A DNA stretch of 64,000 bases from Bacillota bacterium (GTDB lineage: Bacteria > Bacillota > Sulfobacillia > RBS10-35 > JAJYVN01). Under the pieces are notes generated by a model, which made no database searches, was not told where the DNA came from, and saw only the letters and a program-made list of their open reading frames with translations. Location of the stretch: the NCBI GenBank assembly GCA_021797775.1, contig JAJZZC010000001.1, forward strand, positions 1 through 64,000. Reading direction: 5' to 3'. A program made the position numbers and the translations under genes. Of this stretch, positions 26,905-35,290 are shown piece by piece (the stretch's first letter is position 1; each line of letters starts with the position of its first letter).

Positions 26905-27714
26905 CTACAGGGCGAAGACGCGGCGCAGATATTGGCGGCTCATCTTCAGGTCATCCACGGTGCGGCGCGTCAGCTTGGTCGCCGCCTCATACGTCGGCTC
27001 CCAGACGACGCGCACGTCCTGCTTCAGGGGCCGCACGACCTTGTCGATTGGCCGGTAGTCGATGTCGCCCTCACCGAAGTCCTCTAGCCACACCCCGCCC
27101 CGCATCTGCCGGACGTGCAACGTACGCAGCCGCTCCTTAAACTCCCCGAGCAACGCGGGCGCGTCGACGCCGGCCCGAACCAGCCATGCGGCGTCGGCGC
27201 ACAACCCCACGTTCTGCGCCGTCGTATGAGCCAACAGGAAGCGTAGCTCGCGCGCGCCGTCCCGGCTCAGCGCCTCGTCGTTATGCAGCCCGAGATAGAC
27301 GCCGCGACGGCCCAGGCCGGCGCCCAGTTCCTCGATCTTGCCGGCCAGCTTGGTCAGCTGCTCCTCGCTGCGCGGGCCGGCCGCCGGAGCCGGGGTGAAG
27401 CTCACGCCCATAAACTGGATATCACGGGCCTTGGCGCGCTGGGCGCAGGCGCCGATGTTCAGCAGATCCTTGGCCGCGCTTTGCTCGCTCAATTCGGCCT
27501 GCTGCCAGGCCGTCCACATCTGTTGGTTGTCCACCCGCAGGGCGGCGGAAAACGCCTCCGCGGTCTGATTCGTCGCAAAGTACTTGTCTAGGCAACCCTC
27601 CACGGCGGTGAACTGACCGACGGACATCTCCGCCAGGCAGGCCCGCATGTCGGTGTCGCGCCCCTGCTGCTGGTACAGGACCAAGGAAACCGCCAGCCCG
27701 CGGTACAACGGCAC
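26905..27714 (-). CDS. Sugar phosphate isomerase/epimerase-like TIM barrel
   Basis: A 269-residue protein of the xylose-isomerase-like TIM barrel superfamily. It starts at GTG 27714 (VPLYRGLAVSLVLYQQ) after GAGAGGGG; the first strand LAVSLVLYQ is typical of the family. Later strands carry IQFMGVSFTP, GVYLGLHNDEAL (strand 5, His and Glu/Asp), QNVGLCADAAWLVRAGVDA (strand 6 with Asp), LHVRQMRGGVWLEDFGEGDIDY (strand 7) and RVVWEPTYEA at strand 8 (Glu). The acidic and His residues at strand ends would hold a divalent metal. Such enzymes epimerise keto sugars or dehydrate inosose; the substrate is not decidable. It is followed at 138 bp by the pdxA remnant, suggesting a former sugar-acid operon. 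Confidence 0.85.
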   Translation of the reverse strand: MPLYRGLAVSLVLYQQQGRDTDMRACLAEMSVGQFTAVEGCLDKYFATNQTAEAFSAALRVDNQQMWTAWQQAELSEQSAAKDLLNIGACAQRAKARDIQFMGVSFTPAPAAGPRSEEQLTKLAGKIEELGAGLGRRGVYLGLHNDEALSRDGARELRFLLAHTTAQNVGLCADAAWLVRAGVDAPALLGEFKERLRTLHVRQMRGGVWLEDFGEGDIDYRPIDKVVRPLKQDVRVVWEPTYEAATKLTRRTVDDLKMSRQYLRRVFAL

Positions 27715-28795
27715 CCTACCCCTCTCGTGCTTGCACCCGTCGTCGAGCAGGGCGGTGGGTCGCGCCCGCCCCGCCCACCCGCAAGCGGAGACTTCGCCGT
27801 CAGAGGTCGGGCGGACCTTCCTGTCGCGCGGAACGAGGAGCGGGATGTTCGGGGACGAGGCCCGTCGGCGGCCGGCAGACCGTGCGGCGGAAGCCCTCGG
27901 CGCGCGCCCCCCGGAGAAGAGCACCTGCGGTCTTTGCCGCGTCACGGGGCCTTGGTCTGGTGGTGATGGCGCGCCAGCCGGCACCGAGCCACTGTGGGTG
28001 CACGCGTTCTGACGGCGCGCGGCGAACCCCGCCGTCCCGGCGCGCGGGACGGCGGCCGTGCAGCGCGTGAGGACGGATCCGACCGCGCACCGCCGCGGCG
28101 CGCCCCGCGGCGAAGAGTGGCCCCTGTGTCTCTCACCGCCGTCCACGGGGTGAGCCCACGGCTCGGCGACGCCGGGGGACGGGCTCCCGTTGCCGGGCCC
28201 GGCCGGGCCCGGGGCGCTGGACCGAGCGCTCGCGGCCACAAGCTCGCGCCGCCTCCCCCGGTGGCCGTCGGGGGACATCCAGTGCCCGCCACCACCCTCA
28301 CGGGGCGCGGGGTGGGGCGCCGCGACGGCGCGGGTACCCGAGGGGCCGTAACCGGCCCCTGTGGGCCGGAAGGAGGTGCCGGCGGTCGCGCGAAGACCCG
28401 ATCGATCCGCGGCGCAGCCGCACAGGTGGGGGGATCCGGGGTGGCTGCGCGCCAGCCCGCGCGGTTGCGCCGCGGGCCAAGCCACCGTTACCATACGTCG
28501 GAAGGGCGCGAATGGCGGCGGCTGCCCCGGGGAGGGTGCCGGCAAAGCCCGGTGCGGAGCGGATCGGTCGTGCTCCGCGCTGGGCGGGACCATCAAGGCT
28601 GGCCGTCTGCCACCCATGGCAAGTGGTGTGGCTACGCCCCCCGGCTGCAGGGCAAGCATTGTTGCTGAAGCGCCTGTCCTGTGGTACCTCTTTGGGTGCG
28701 GACGGAACCTGCGAAACCTGCGGCGGGCCCTCTGCGGTGCCTGCCCCGAGGGCGGTGTGCCGGTGGTCGTAGCCCACAGCGCTTCCGGGCTCTCC
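27715..28795. other. Intergenic stretch between divergent genes
   Basis: About 1.1 kb without a confident gene. A frame at 28623-28772 (plus) ends in a Cys-rich tail, LSCGTSLGADGTCETCGG, with zinc-ribbon-like spacing, and could be a small protein or remnant; I rate it too weak to call. No promoter pair stands out. Confidence 0.45.
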
Positions 28796-29623
28796 ATGCT
28801 CCACGCCGTCATCCTCAGCGCGCTGCAGGGCTTCACCGAGCTATTTCCCTTCTCCAGTCTCGGGGTGCAGGTCATCGTGCCCCGGCTGCTGCACTGGAAC
28901 TTCATCCAGTCCAGCCCGCAGTTCCTCCCCTTCGTCGTCAGCCTGCACGTCGGCACGGCCCTCGGCCTCCTCCTCTATTTCTGGCGTGACTGGCTCCGGC
29001 TCATCCGCGCCTGGTGGGACAGCCTGCGGGACGAGCTGGCCTCGGTGCGGCGCGTGCCCGAGCAGAAGACCATCTGGCTGCTCATCGTGGCGACGATCCC
29101 GGCGGGGCTCGTCGGCTTGGCCTTCCGCCATCCCCTGGCGCGCCTGTTCGCCGCGCCGCTGGCCGCAGCGGTCATGCTCATCGTCAACGGCGCGATCATG
29201 GCTTTGGGCGAGCGCATGGTGCGGCACCGTGAAGAGGACATTGCGGGCATGGGCTTCGGCCAGGCGGTGGGCATCGGTGTCTCGCAGGTGCTGGCCCTGG
29301 TGCCCGGGCTCTCCCGCTCCGGCGTAACCATGGTCGGCGGCCTCTCGGTGGGTCTCAGCTATGAGACCGCCGCCCGCTTCTCGTTCCTCATGGCCACCCC
29401 CATCATCCTCGCGGCCGGCGCGCTGGAGGTGAAGCACCTCCACGGGGGGGCCCACGGCCTGCTGCACCAAGCCGCCGTCGGCTTCGTGGTCGCGGCTGTC
29501 GTCGCCTACCTATCGGTCCGCTACCTCATGCGCTACTTCCAGACCCAGCGCCTGCTGCCGCTGGCGATCATCAGTGCGGCCGCGGGCGTGCTGTTTACCG
29601 CCCTCCTCCTCGCGGGGGTGTAG
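28796..29623 (+). CDS. uppP: Undecaprenyl-diphosphatase (UppP/BacA), atypical active site
   Basis: A 275-residue integral membrane enzyme that removes one phosphate from undecaprenyl diphosphate, recycling the lipid carrier for peptidoglycan. ATG 28796 gives the normal family length. Both signature loops are present: ALQGFTELFPFSSLGVQ at residues 8-24 and ALVPGLSRSGVTM (about residue 170), with the Arg of the PGxSRSGxT motif. In the first loop the usual form is E-F-L-P-V-S-S-T/L-G-H; here the final His is Val (SSLGVQ), which removes a residue shown to matter for catalysis in E. coli BacA. The Glu of TEL is kept. The second half keeps FSFLMATPIILAAG. No overlap with neighbours; a Ser/Arg mechanism may still operate. 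Confidence 0.9.
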   Translation: MLHAVILSALQGFTELFPFSSLGVQVIVPRLLHWNFIQSSPQFLPFVVSLHVGTALGLLLYFWRDWLRLIRAWWDSLRDELASVRRVPEQKTIWLLIVATIPAGLVGLAFRHPLARLFAAPLAAAVMLIVNGAIMALGERMVRHREEDIAGMGFGQAVGIGVSQVLALVPGLSRSGVTMVGGLSVGLSYETAARFSFLMATPIILAAGALEVKHLHGGAHGLLHQAAVGFVVAAVVAYLSVRYLMRYFQTQRLLPLAIISAAAGVLFTALLLAGV

Positions 29624-29960
29624 GCGGGTCGCCCGCTTGTGGCGCGTGGCCAACCACCGTCGCAGCGCCGTGGCGGGGATGGGCCTCCTGCCCACCTCGC
29701 CACGGCGGGGTCCACGGTTGCTTGTCGCCGGTCTGCTACAATGCCGGTGACGGCTGTGGTCACACTTGGCCCGCCTGCCGGCAGGGGATCAGGCGGAGCA
29801 CGGCGACCGTCCAGGGCGTCGCGGGCGGGCGCCTGTGCGGCCAGCTTGCGGGTCGGGAACACGCAGAGGCGGCCCGGGACGGTCCCGTGATGCCCGTAGC
29901 CCCGGCTTGCGGCCCGGATGAGCACCAAGGCCGCCCGGAGGGCGACCCCGTAAGGAGCGG
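29624..29960. other. Intergenic stretch with an extended -10 promoter
   Basis: About 340 bp before the aldo/keto reductase gene. Apart from the promoter-like element at 29734-29742 nothing is recognised. Confidence 0.5.
29734..29742 (+). promoter_or_regulatory. Extended -10 promoter for the aldo/keto reductase
   Basis: TGCTACAAT matches the extended -10 form TGnTATAAT in 8 of 9 positions. A TTGCTT lies only 13 bp upstream, so no proper -35 is present, as expected for extended -10 promoters. The gene starts 219 bp downstream. Confidence 0.4.
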
Positions 29961-30983
29961 ATGGACGTGCGCTACCGGGTCCTGGCCGGGACCAGCCTCC
30001 GCGTATCGGAGATCGGCTTCGGGGTCTGGTCCGTCGCCACCACCTGGTGGGGCGTGCGGGATCCTGGCCTCGCCCGCGATCTGCTCAGCGAGGCGCTGGA
30101 CCTGGGAATCACCTTCTTCGACACCGCTGACGTGTATGGGGAAGGCATGGGAGAAACACTGCTCGGAGAGGTGTTTCGCGGGCGGCGTGACCGCGTGGTC
30201 ATTGCCACCAAGTTCGGCTACGACGTCGACCACCACCCCGGCCCGCGCACCGGCCACCGCGAGTTGCCTCAGGACTGGTCCCCGGCGCACCTGCGCCGCG
30301 CCTTGGAGGCCAGTCTACGCCGCCTCGGCACCGACTACGTCGACCTCTACCAGTTGCATAACCCCCGGATCGAGGCCATCGCCGACGCAGGCCTGTGGGA
30401 CGAGATCGACCGCCTCCGGGCCGAGGGTAAGATCCGCGCGGCGGGGGTGGCCCTGGGACCGGACGTCGGCTGGAGGGAGGAGGGCCTGGCCGCGCTGGGC
30501 GGCGGGCGCGCGCACATGGCGCAGATCATCTATAACGCGATCGAGCGCGAGCCAGCCCTGGACTTCATCGACGCCGCGCGCGCGACCGGCCGCGGTCTGG
30601 TGGCGCGCGTTCCCCACGCCTCCGGCCTGCTCGACGGCTCCTACGACCCCGTGGCTCACTTCGATCGCTCCGACCACCGCAGCCACCGGCCCCGGGCCTG
30701 GATGCAGGCCGGGCTGCGCGTCCGCGAGCGGATGCCGCTGGCGCCGGGGCGCACGCTAGGACAGACCGCCCTGCTGTTCTGCCTGGCGCCAGGCGAGATC
30801 GCCAGCGTCCTGCCCAACATCACGAACAGGGACAACCTGCGCGAGTTCGCGACCACAGGCGACCTGCCGGCGCTGGACGCCGAGGAGATGCAGGTCCTGA
30901 ACCAGGTCTGGCGCGACACGCGCGCGGACCTGGCCCAGCCGTGGTCAGACAGCCGGAGCAAGCCGACCCCCGTCGCGAGGTAG
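29961..30983 (+). CDS. Aldo/keto reductase
   Basis: A 340-residue NADPH-dependent oxidoreductase starting at ATG 29961 behind AAGGAG. The full AKR catalytic tetrad is visible: Asp in ITFFDTADVY, Tyr in DVYGEGMGE, Lys in VIATKFGYD and His in DLYQLHNP. The first strand VSEIGFGVWSV and the late NADP-binding IASVLPNITNRDNLREFA segment complete the fold. AKRs of this subgroup (near the general stress AKRs) reduce sugar or carbonyl compounds. The gene is followed at 34 bp by a small zinc-ribbon gene in the same direction, so an operon of two is likely. Confidence 0.93.
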   Translation: MDVRYRVLAGTSLRVSEIGFGVWSVATTWWGVRDPGLARDLLSEALDLGITFFDTADVYGEGMGETLLGEVFRGRRDRVVIATKFGYDVDHHPGPRTGHRELPQDWSPAHLRRALEASLRRLGTDYVDLYQLHNPRIEAIADAGLWDEIDRLRAEGKIRAAGVALGPDVGWREEGLAALGGGRAHMAQIIYNAIEREPALDFIDAARATGRGLVARVPHASGLLDGSYDPVAHFDRSDHRSHRPRAWMQAGLRVRERMPLAPGRTLGQTALLFCLAPGEIASVLPNITNRDNLREFATTGDLPALDAEEMQVLNQVWRDTRADLAQPWSDSRSKPTPVAR

Positions 30984-31017
30984 GCGGGGCGGGCAGATCG
31001 GAAGGGGTGTGCTTACC

Positions 31018-31380
31018 GTGGCGGCCGCCCGTCTGGTCCGCTGCCGCCGTTGCCGCCGCATGTTCATCGCCGCAGGGCGCGAACGGCTGTGCCCGGAATG
31101 CGCCCGCGAGACGGGGATGCCGCAGGGCGCCGGTTGGCGCCGCAGCGGTCGGGCCGGCGGCCTGCGCGCATCCCGTCCGGTCGTGGCGCCCTGGGGTCGC
31201 GGGGCGCAGTGGGGACGGCCCTGGCGCGGGCCCTCGTCCACGTGGCGACCGCTGGCGATGGCCTGCGGGGGGGCGATCGTGGCCGGCCTGCTGCTGGGGG
31301 TGCTGAACCCGAACTGGGTGCACACCGCCACCTGGGCCGGCTTTGCCGGCGGCATGTACTTGGCGGACAAGCCCTACTGA
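31018..31380 (+). CDS. Small zinc-ribbon protein with a membrane segment
   Basis: A 120-residue protein with an N-terminal treble of Cys pairs, VRCRRCRRMF (about residues 8-17) and RLCPECARETG (about 27-37), which is a zinc ribbon of the CxxC-x15-18-CxxC kind. A basic linker follows, then a hydrophobic hairpin LAMACGGAIVAGLLLGVL and WAGFAGGMYLADKPY. GTG 31018 is preceded by GGAAGGGG at about 10 nt; GTG 31009 is a possible alternative. The last 7 bp overlap the end of the convergent GH57 gene. Function unknown; zinc-ribbon membrane proteins of this kind are common but uncharacterised. Confidence 0.75.
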   Translation: MAAARLVRCRRCRRMFIAAGRERLCPECARETGMPQGAGWRRSGRAGGLRASRPVVAPWGRGAQWGRPWRGPSSTWRPLAMACGGAIVAGLLLGVLNPNWVHTATWAGFAGGMYLADKPY

Positions 31381-32639
31381 TCCCCGCCCGCAGGCGCGGC
31401 CTCCGACTCGGCGCGGTGAGCACGCACCGCCACTTCGGCCTCGCCGTCGCAGGCGCGAATGAAGTTCTTATACACCTGTTGCAACTCCCACACGATGCCG
31501 CCCGGACCCAGGGCCCACCACTCGCGCGGGGTGAAGTACGCCGAGACCTGGGCCTGGTCATCGCTGCGGCCGAACCACTGCGTGAGGTGTAGCACGTCGG
31601 ACTGGGTCAGTTGGACCGCCAGTGCCTCCAACCGGGGGTCACCCGTCAGCAGCGCCTTGTTGTAGGCGTGGTGCATCAGCTGGAAGAGGGCCTGCTGCAC
31701 CGGGTTGCCGAGGAAGAAGCCCATGCCGCCGTCCCCCGCCCAGGTCGAGGAGAAGGCCGGCAGCGGCAGTTCGTGCGCCCGCTGCCGGTAGCGGGCGATG
31801 GCCTCGCTGGCCGTGAGGCAGCCGACGCCCCGTCGTGCCAGTTCGCCCGGTAGCGCATCGAGGAACTGGAAAATGCCGCTATCGGCCCAGTGATGCTCGC
31901 CGAACGTCTCGAAGTCCCAGCCAACGAACACCAGGTCCCCTACGGCCGCTGCGATCCACTCCGCGTAACGGGGGGCCATCAGGGGGAACCCGCTCCACGA
32001 GCGGTCGGAGAACCGGTAGCCGACGTCGTCACTCAGGTCGGTGTGCCGACAGAGCAGGTGCAGGTCCAGGAGGTGCCGGTAGAGGTGGGTGCTCCGCCGC
32101 CAGTCCATGACCCAGGGACGGCCGTCCATCAACCCGCCGTCGAAGCCGGCCTCGGCCAGGGCGAAGTAGAGATCGTTGCTCATACACATCTCGGTGGTGT
32201 CCGACACGCGCACGGGCACGCCAAACTCCCGCTCCAGGCGCGCGCGCTGGGCACGCATCTCACGCACGAAGCGCCGGATGTCCAGGTAGAACAGGAAGCT
32301 GTGCTCGGGCTCGACCCCGATTAGCTCCACCCCGGGCTCGCGCACCAACGCCCGGAACGCCTCCAGCAGGGGCGGGTCCCACGCGGCCATCTGTTCGAGG
32401 GCCGAACCGGAGAAGCCGATGCAGAGGCGGAACCCCCGGCGCACCAACCGCTGGAAGGCGGCGCACGCGGGCCGGTAGCAGCGGTCGGCCACGCGTTGGA
32501 AGTAGCGCTGATCCATCGCCCGGTCGAACAGGCAACGGGCGATGTCCTCGGGGCTTGCGCCCTCAGGAATGGGCTGGGCAGGCAGCTTCAGGCGGTGGGG
32601 CTGGTGCACGATGGTATAGACGACCAGACTCTCGGCCAC
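31374..32639 (-). CDS. Glycoside hydrolase family 57 protein
   Basis: This 421-residue protein starts at GTG 32639, 6 nt after GGGAGGTGG. It shows the conserved regions of GH57: VYTIVHQPHRLKLP (region 1, His), CIGFSGSAL (region 2), VRVSDTTEMCMSND (region 3, nucleophile Glu of the T-E pair) and VFVGWDFETFGEHHWADSGI (region 4, acid Asp). GH57 enzymes cut or rearrange alpha-1,4-glucans (amylase, branching, 4-alpha-glucanotransferase). The region 4 sequence DFETFGEHHW is closest to alpha-amylase-type members. It lies 121 bp behind a GT4 glycosyltransferase on the same strand; together they probably build or trim an alpha-glucan such as glycogen. Intracellular: no signal peptide. Confidence 0.9.
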   Translation of the reverse strand: MAESLVVYTIVHQPHRLKLPAQPIPEGASPEDIARCLFDRAMDQRYFQRVADRCYRPACAAFQRLVRRGFRLCIGFSGSALEQMAAWDPPLLEAFRALVREPGVELIGVEPEHSFLFYLDIRRFVREMRAQRARLEREFGVPVRVSDTTEMCMSNDLYFALAEAGFDGGLMDGRPWVMDWRRSTHLYRHLLDLHLLCRHTDLSDDVGYRFSDRSWSGFPLMAPRYAEWIAAAVGDLVFVGWDFETFGEHHWADSGIFQFLDALPGELARRGVGCLTASEAIARYRQRAHELPLPAFSSTWAGDGGMGFFLGNPVQQALFQLMHHAYNKALLTGDPRLEALAVQLTQSDVLHLTQWFGRSDDQAQVSAYFTPREWWALGPGGIVWELQQVYKNFIRACDGEAEVAVRAHRAESEAAPAGGDQ

Positions 32640-32760
32640 GGCGTGCCACCTCCCGCTGGACGGTGCGGACGGGGGCGACCCGGCGCGCCGCCCAGCGGAC
32701 GGCCCGGACCGTCCCATCCACCTTCTGGACCCACTCGTTCGGGGACCACGCGCCGCGGCA

Positions 32761-34047
32761 TCAGCGCAGAGCGGCCCCGGCCAGATAGTCGAGGCGGTGG
32801 AAAAGGACCTCCAGCACGGCGGGCCAGGTGTACTCCCTCGCGGTGGCGGCGGCGCCCCCCCGGATGCGGACGGCCCACTCCGGCTGATCGGCCAGTTGTC
32901 GCCAGTAGCCGGCGATCTCACCGGGGTCGTCCGTCTCCAGCACGATCGCGTTGCGCAGGGGCCGGGCATAGTCCTCGCCGGTGGAGCCCGTGAACACGAG
33001 AGCCCCAGCCGCCATGGCCTCCAGTCCGACAAGGCCGAACGGCTCCATACCGCTGTTGGCCAGCACGGCGTCGCCCGCGGCATACAGGCTCTGCAACAGC
33101 CGCGCGGACAGAAAGCCACGCAGGTTGACGACGTCCGCGTCGGTGGCGCGCAGGGCATCGGCCAGCGCCGTTGCGCCGGCATCGGCCGGCAGTGCCACGT
33201 CGCGCACCCGCAGGCCGAGTGCGCCGGCCAACGCAAGCACTTCGGCCTGATGGGGCTCGATCCCCCCTTTGGCCAGCAGCCGCGCAGGCACGCCCGCAGC
33301 CCGCAGGTGCGCCACGGCGCGGACCGCCATCAGCCAGCGCTTGTCCGGGTCCCAGCGGGCGATCTTGACAAAGACGGGCCCGCTCCCCGCCTCGCGCAGC
33401 GCCGCCCGCAGCATCTCGACGTCTGCCCGCGCCAGCGGCGCGACCAGCTCCGCCGGGATCCCGTTGGCGATGACCAGTGGATTGCAGCCGATGCCCCACA
33501 TGTGGTGCTTCATGTAGCGGCTGACCGTCGTCAGGTTGGCGACGAAGCCGAGGCGCCCCCAGTTGATGCGCTCAAAGCCCATGGGGTTGTTGGCGTTCCA
33601 AACGAAGGTCGCCTGCGCGCGCAGGCCCTCGACGTGCAGCGCGTCCGAGCAGCGGCACAGGGCCTCGGCCGTGTGCCAGTCCTCGCCGAGCACGAACAGT
33701 CTACGGCCCGCCGCCGCCGCCGGTCGCGCCACGTGGGCCGCTAGGTGCGCGGGCACCGACTCGTTGTAGTCGAAGAGCTTGGCCTCTTCCCCCTGGTACA
33801 CACCCTGGGGGTAGTAGCGGCTGATCCACTGCGACCACCGATGCAACACCAACCTGCCATCGACTCGGCGCTCCTCCCCGGGGGCATCCGGGTCCCCCAC
33901 GAAGTAGAGGTGCGTCTCCGCACCGGCACTGGCGAGCGCGGCGGTCAGACCACTCACCCGTGACCCCAGTCCACCGGCAAGCGCGTACCGGTCAGGGCCT
34001 TCGAAGCAGAGCACGGCGAACACGGCATCCTGCGGCCGAAGGCCCAC
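32761..34047 (-). CDS. Glycosyltransferase family 4 (glycogen-synthase-like)
   Basis: A 428-residue GT-B fold enzyme starting at GTG 34047 behind GGGGGAG. N-terminal half: VFAVLCFEGPDRYALAGGLG, a starch/glycogen-synthase-like 'AGGLG' glycine loop that holds the nucleotide sugar, then HLYFVGDPD and a WNANNPMGFERINW segment. C-terminal half: NPLVIANGIP, VFVKIARWDPDKRW and ANSGMEPFGLVGLEAMAAG, the E-x7-E motif of GT4/GT5 that binds the donor. The donor is probably ADP- or UDP-glucose, the product an alpha-glucan, judging from the GH57 partner downstream. A free-standing 680-bp spacer precedes it, with no clear promoter. Confidence 0.9.
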   Translation of the reverse strand: MGLRPQDAVFAVLCFEGPDRYALAGGLGSRVSGLTAALASAGAETHLYFVGDPDAPGEERRVDGRLVLHRWSQWISRYYPQGVYQGEEAKLFDYNESVPAHLAAHVARPAAAAGRRLFVLGEDWHTAEALCRCSDALHVEGLRAQATFVWNANNPMGFERINWGRLGFVANLTTVSRYMKHHMWGIGCNPLVIANGIPAELVAPLARADVEMLRAALREAGSGPVFVKIARWDPDKRWLMAVRAVAHLRAAGVPARLLAKGGIEPHQAEVLALAGALGLRVRDVALPADAGATALADALRATDADVVNLRGFLSARLLQSLYAAGDAVLANSGMEPFGLVGLEAMAAGALVFTGSTGEDYARPLRNAIVLETDDPGEIAGYWRQLADQPEWAVRIRGGAAATAREYTWPAVLEVLFHRLDYLAGAALR

Positions 34048-34716
34048 GGTCGCTCCCCCGTTCCGAACGGGCCCTGCGGACGGGCCCCCCTCCTCCCTTC
34101 GCGCCGCCGCATCCAGAACCTGCCGACCCCCTGGGGCGGCTCCAGGGGCCACCGGGCTCCGGTGGGTAGGCGCCGGAGCCGCCGGTGCCGCAGGGGGCCG
34201 CCGTGGCCGCGTCGCCGTCGCCGCCGCCCGCGGCGCGCGCGCGCCCGCATCGGGACGGGCCGCGCGGGCGCGCCCCTCCCCCACACTGTTTTCCACCTGC
34301 CGACCGCGGGACGGCGCGGCAGTTGCCCGTCCCCGCGGCGCGGCCGTTCGGGCGGCGGCGGACCGATCCGGCGCATTCCCAGGACCCGACTCACGCTGGC
34401 GCGGCAATCCCACCCCGTCCCTCCGCCATGTCCTGGCGCTCGTGCACTGTCCATCACCTGTCGCCGCCGCCCGGTCCGCCATGCCAGCGCCCTCTACCGA
34501 AGATGGTCCCCGCGCCACGCGGCGGGGGCGGCGAAAGCCCCGTCGCGTGGCGCCCTCATGCCCCGGGTTCCACTGCCCCAGGGTCTTGGGTGCGGGCGCG
34601 GCAGCGGCCCGCCCGTAGGAGCACCGTCCTAGTCTCCACCCGAACGCCGCGCGGCATGCCTTCCCCGATGCGAGGCGCGTGACGCACCAGCGCCACCGCC
34701 CACAGCATTCCGACGG
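34048..34716. other. Intergenic stretch, no gene recognised
   Basis: About 670 bp between divergent transcription units (GT4 leftward, arsB remnant rightward). Only shadow frames of Pro/Arg/Ala type. Confidence 0.5.
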
Positions 34717-34722
34717 TATGAT
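34717..34722 (+). promoter_or_regulatory. Candidate -10 element of a leaderless start
   Basis: TATGAT is followed after six bases by the ATG at 34729, the spacing seen in leaderless genes where the transcript begins at or next to the start codon. No ribosome binding site precedes the ATG. No good -35 at 17-18 bp. Confidence 0.35.
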
Positions 34723-34728
34723 GCGCGC

Positions 34729-35217
34729 ATGCCCGACAGCGAGCCGGCCCTCGGTTGGCGGCCCCGGACGCGCTCCACCAGCGGCGCCGGGCGGATGCTC
34801 CGTGTTCGGCTGGCTGGTCCGGCGCCTTACGCCGTTGCGGCGGCTCTCGCCGTTTTGAGCCTGCGCTTGGTCACGCCGCGCGATGTCGCCTCGGTGTTCA
34901 CGCTGACTTGGGACGCCACGCTGACCCTGGTCGCGCTGATGATCCTCTCCCGGCTGCTCGCCGAGGCCGGCCTCTTCCGCTGGGCGGCGTGGCGGGCGGT
35001 CCGCGCCTTCCTGTCCCAGCGTGGGCACACGGCGCCACGGGGAACGCGCCATATCGGTGGCCATGCTGGTGACGATACCGCCCGGTCACGGCGGACTGGC
35101 TGCGCTGGCTTTGCCAGGCTGGGCGAACGTCTGGCTGACCGGCCCACTGCGGCCAAGCCTGATGGGGATCGCTTCATCCGCCCGGGGGCGGAAAGGCCGC
35201 GCCCTCTGGCTGCATAG
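34729..35217 (+). pseudogene. arsB-like arsenite efflux pump, truncated and frameshifted
   Basis: The first about 100 residues resemble the start of an ArsB/ArsP-type ion transporter: AVAAALAVLSLRLVTPRDVA, then FTLTWDATLTLVALMILSRL and LAEAGLFRWAAWRAVRAFL, two membrane helices joined by the loop typical of the ArsB N-terminus. After residue about 101 the frame turns into Arg/Gly/Thr shadow sequence. In another plus frame (35021-35224) a different hydrophobic stretch appears (VAMLVTIPPGHGGLAALALP), so a frameshift plus deletion has destroyed the gene. A full ArsB has about 420 residues and some ten helices. The candidate promoter directly upstream implies it may still be transcribed. Confidence 0.55.
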
Positions 35218-35290
35218 GCGCTAGCGCCCGCGGATCCCGCACCTGGGGCTGCGGTCCCCCGCGTCGGCCCGCGGCGTGGCCCGGTTGGTG

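Noticed and set aside
28623-28772. Small plus frame ending in CGTSLGADGTCETCGG, zinc-like
   Set aside because: Attractive Cys spacing but no ribosome binding site and shadow-like N-terminus; could be a remnant, too weak to call.
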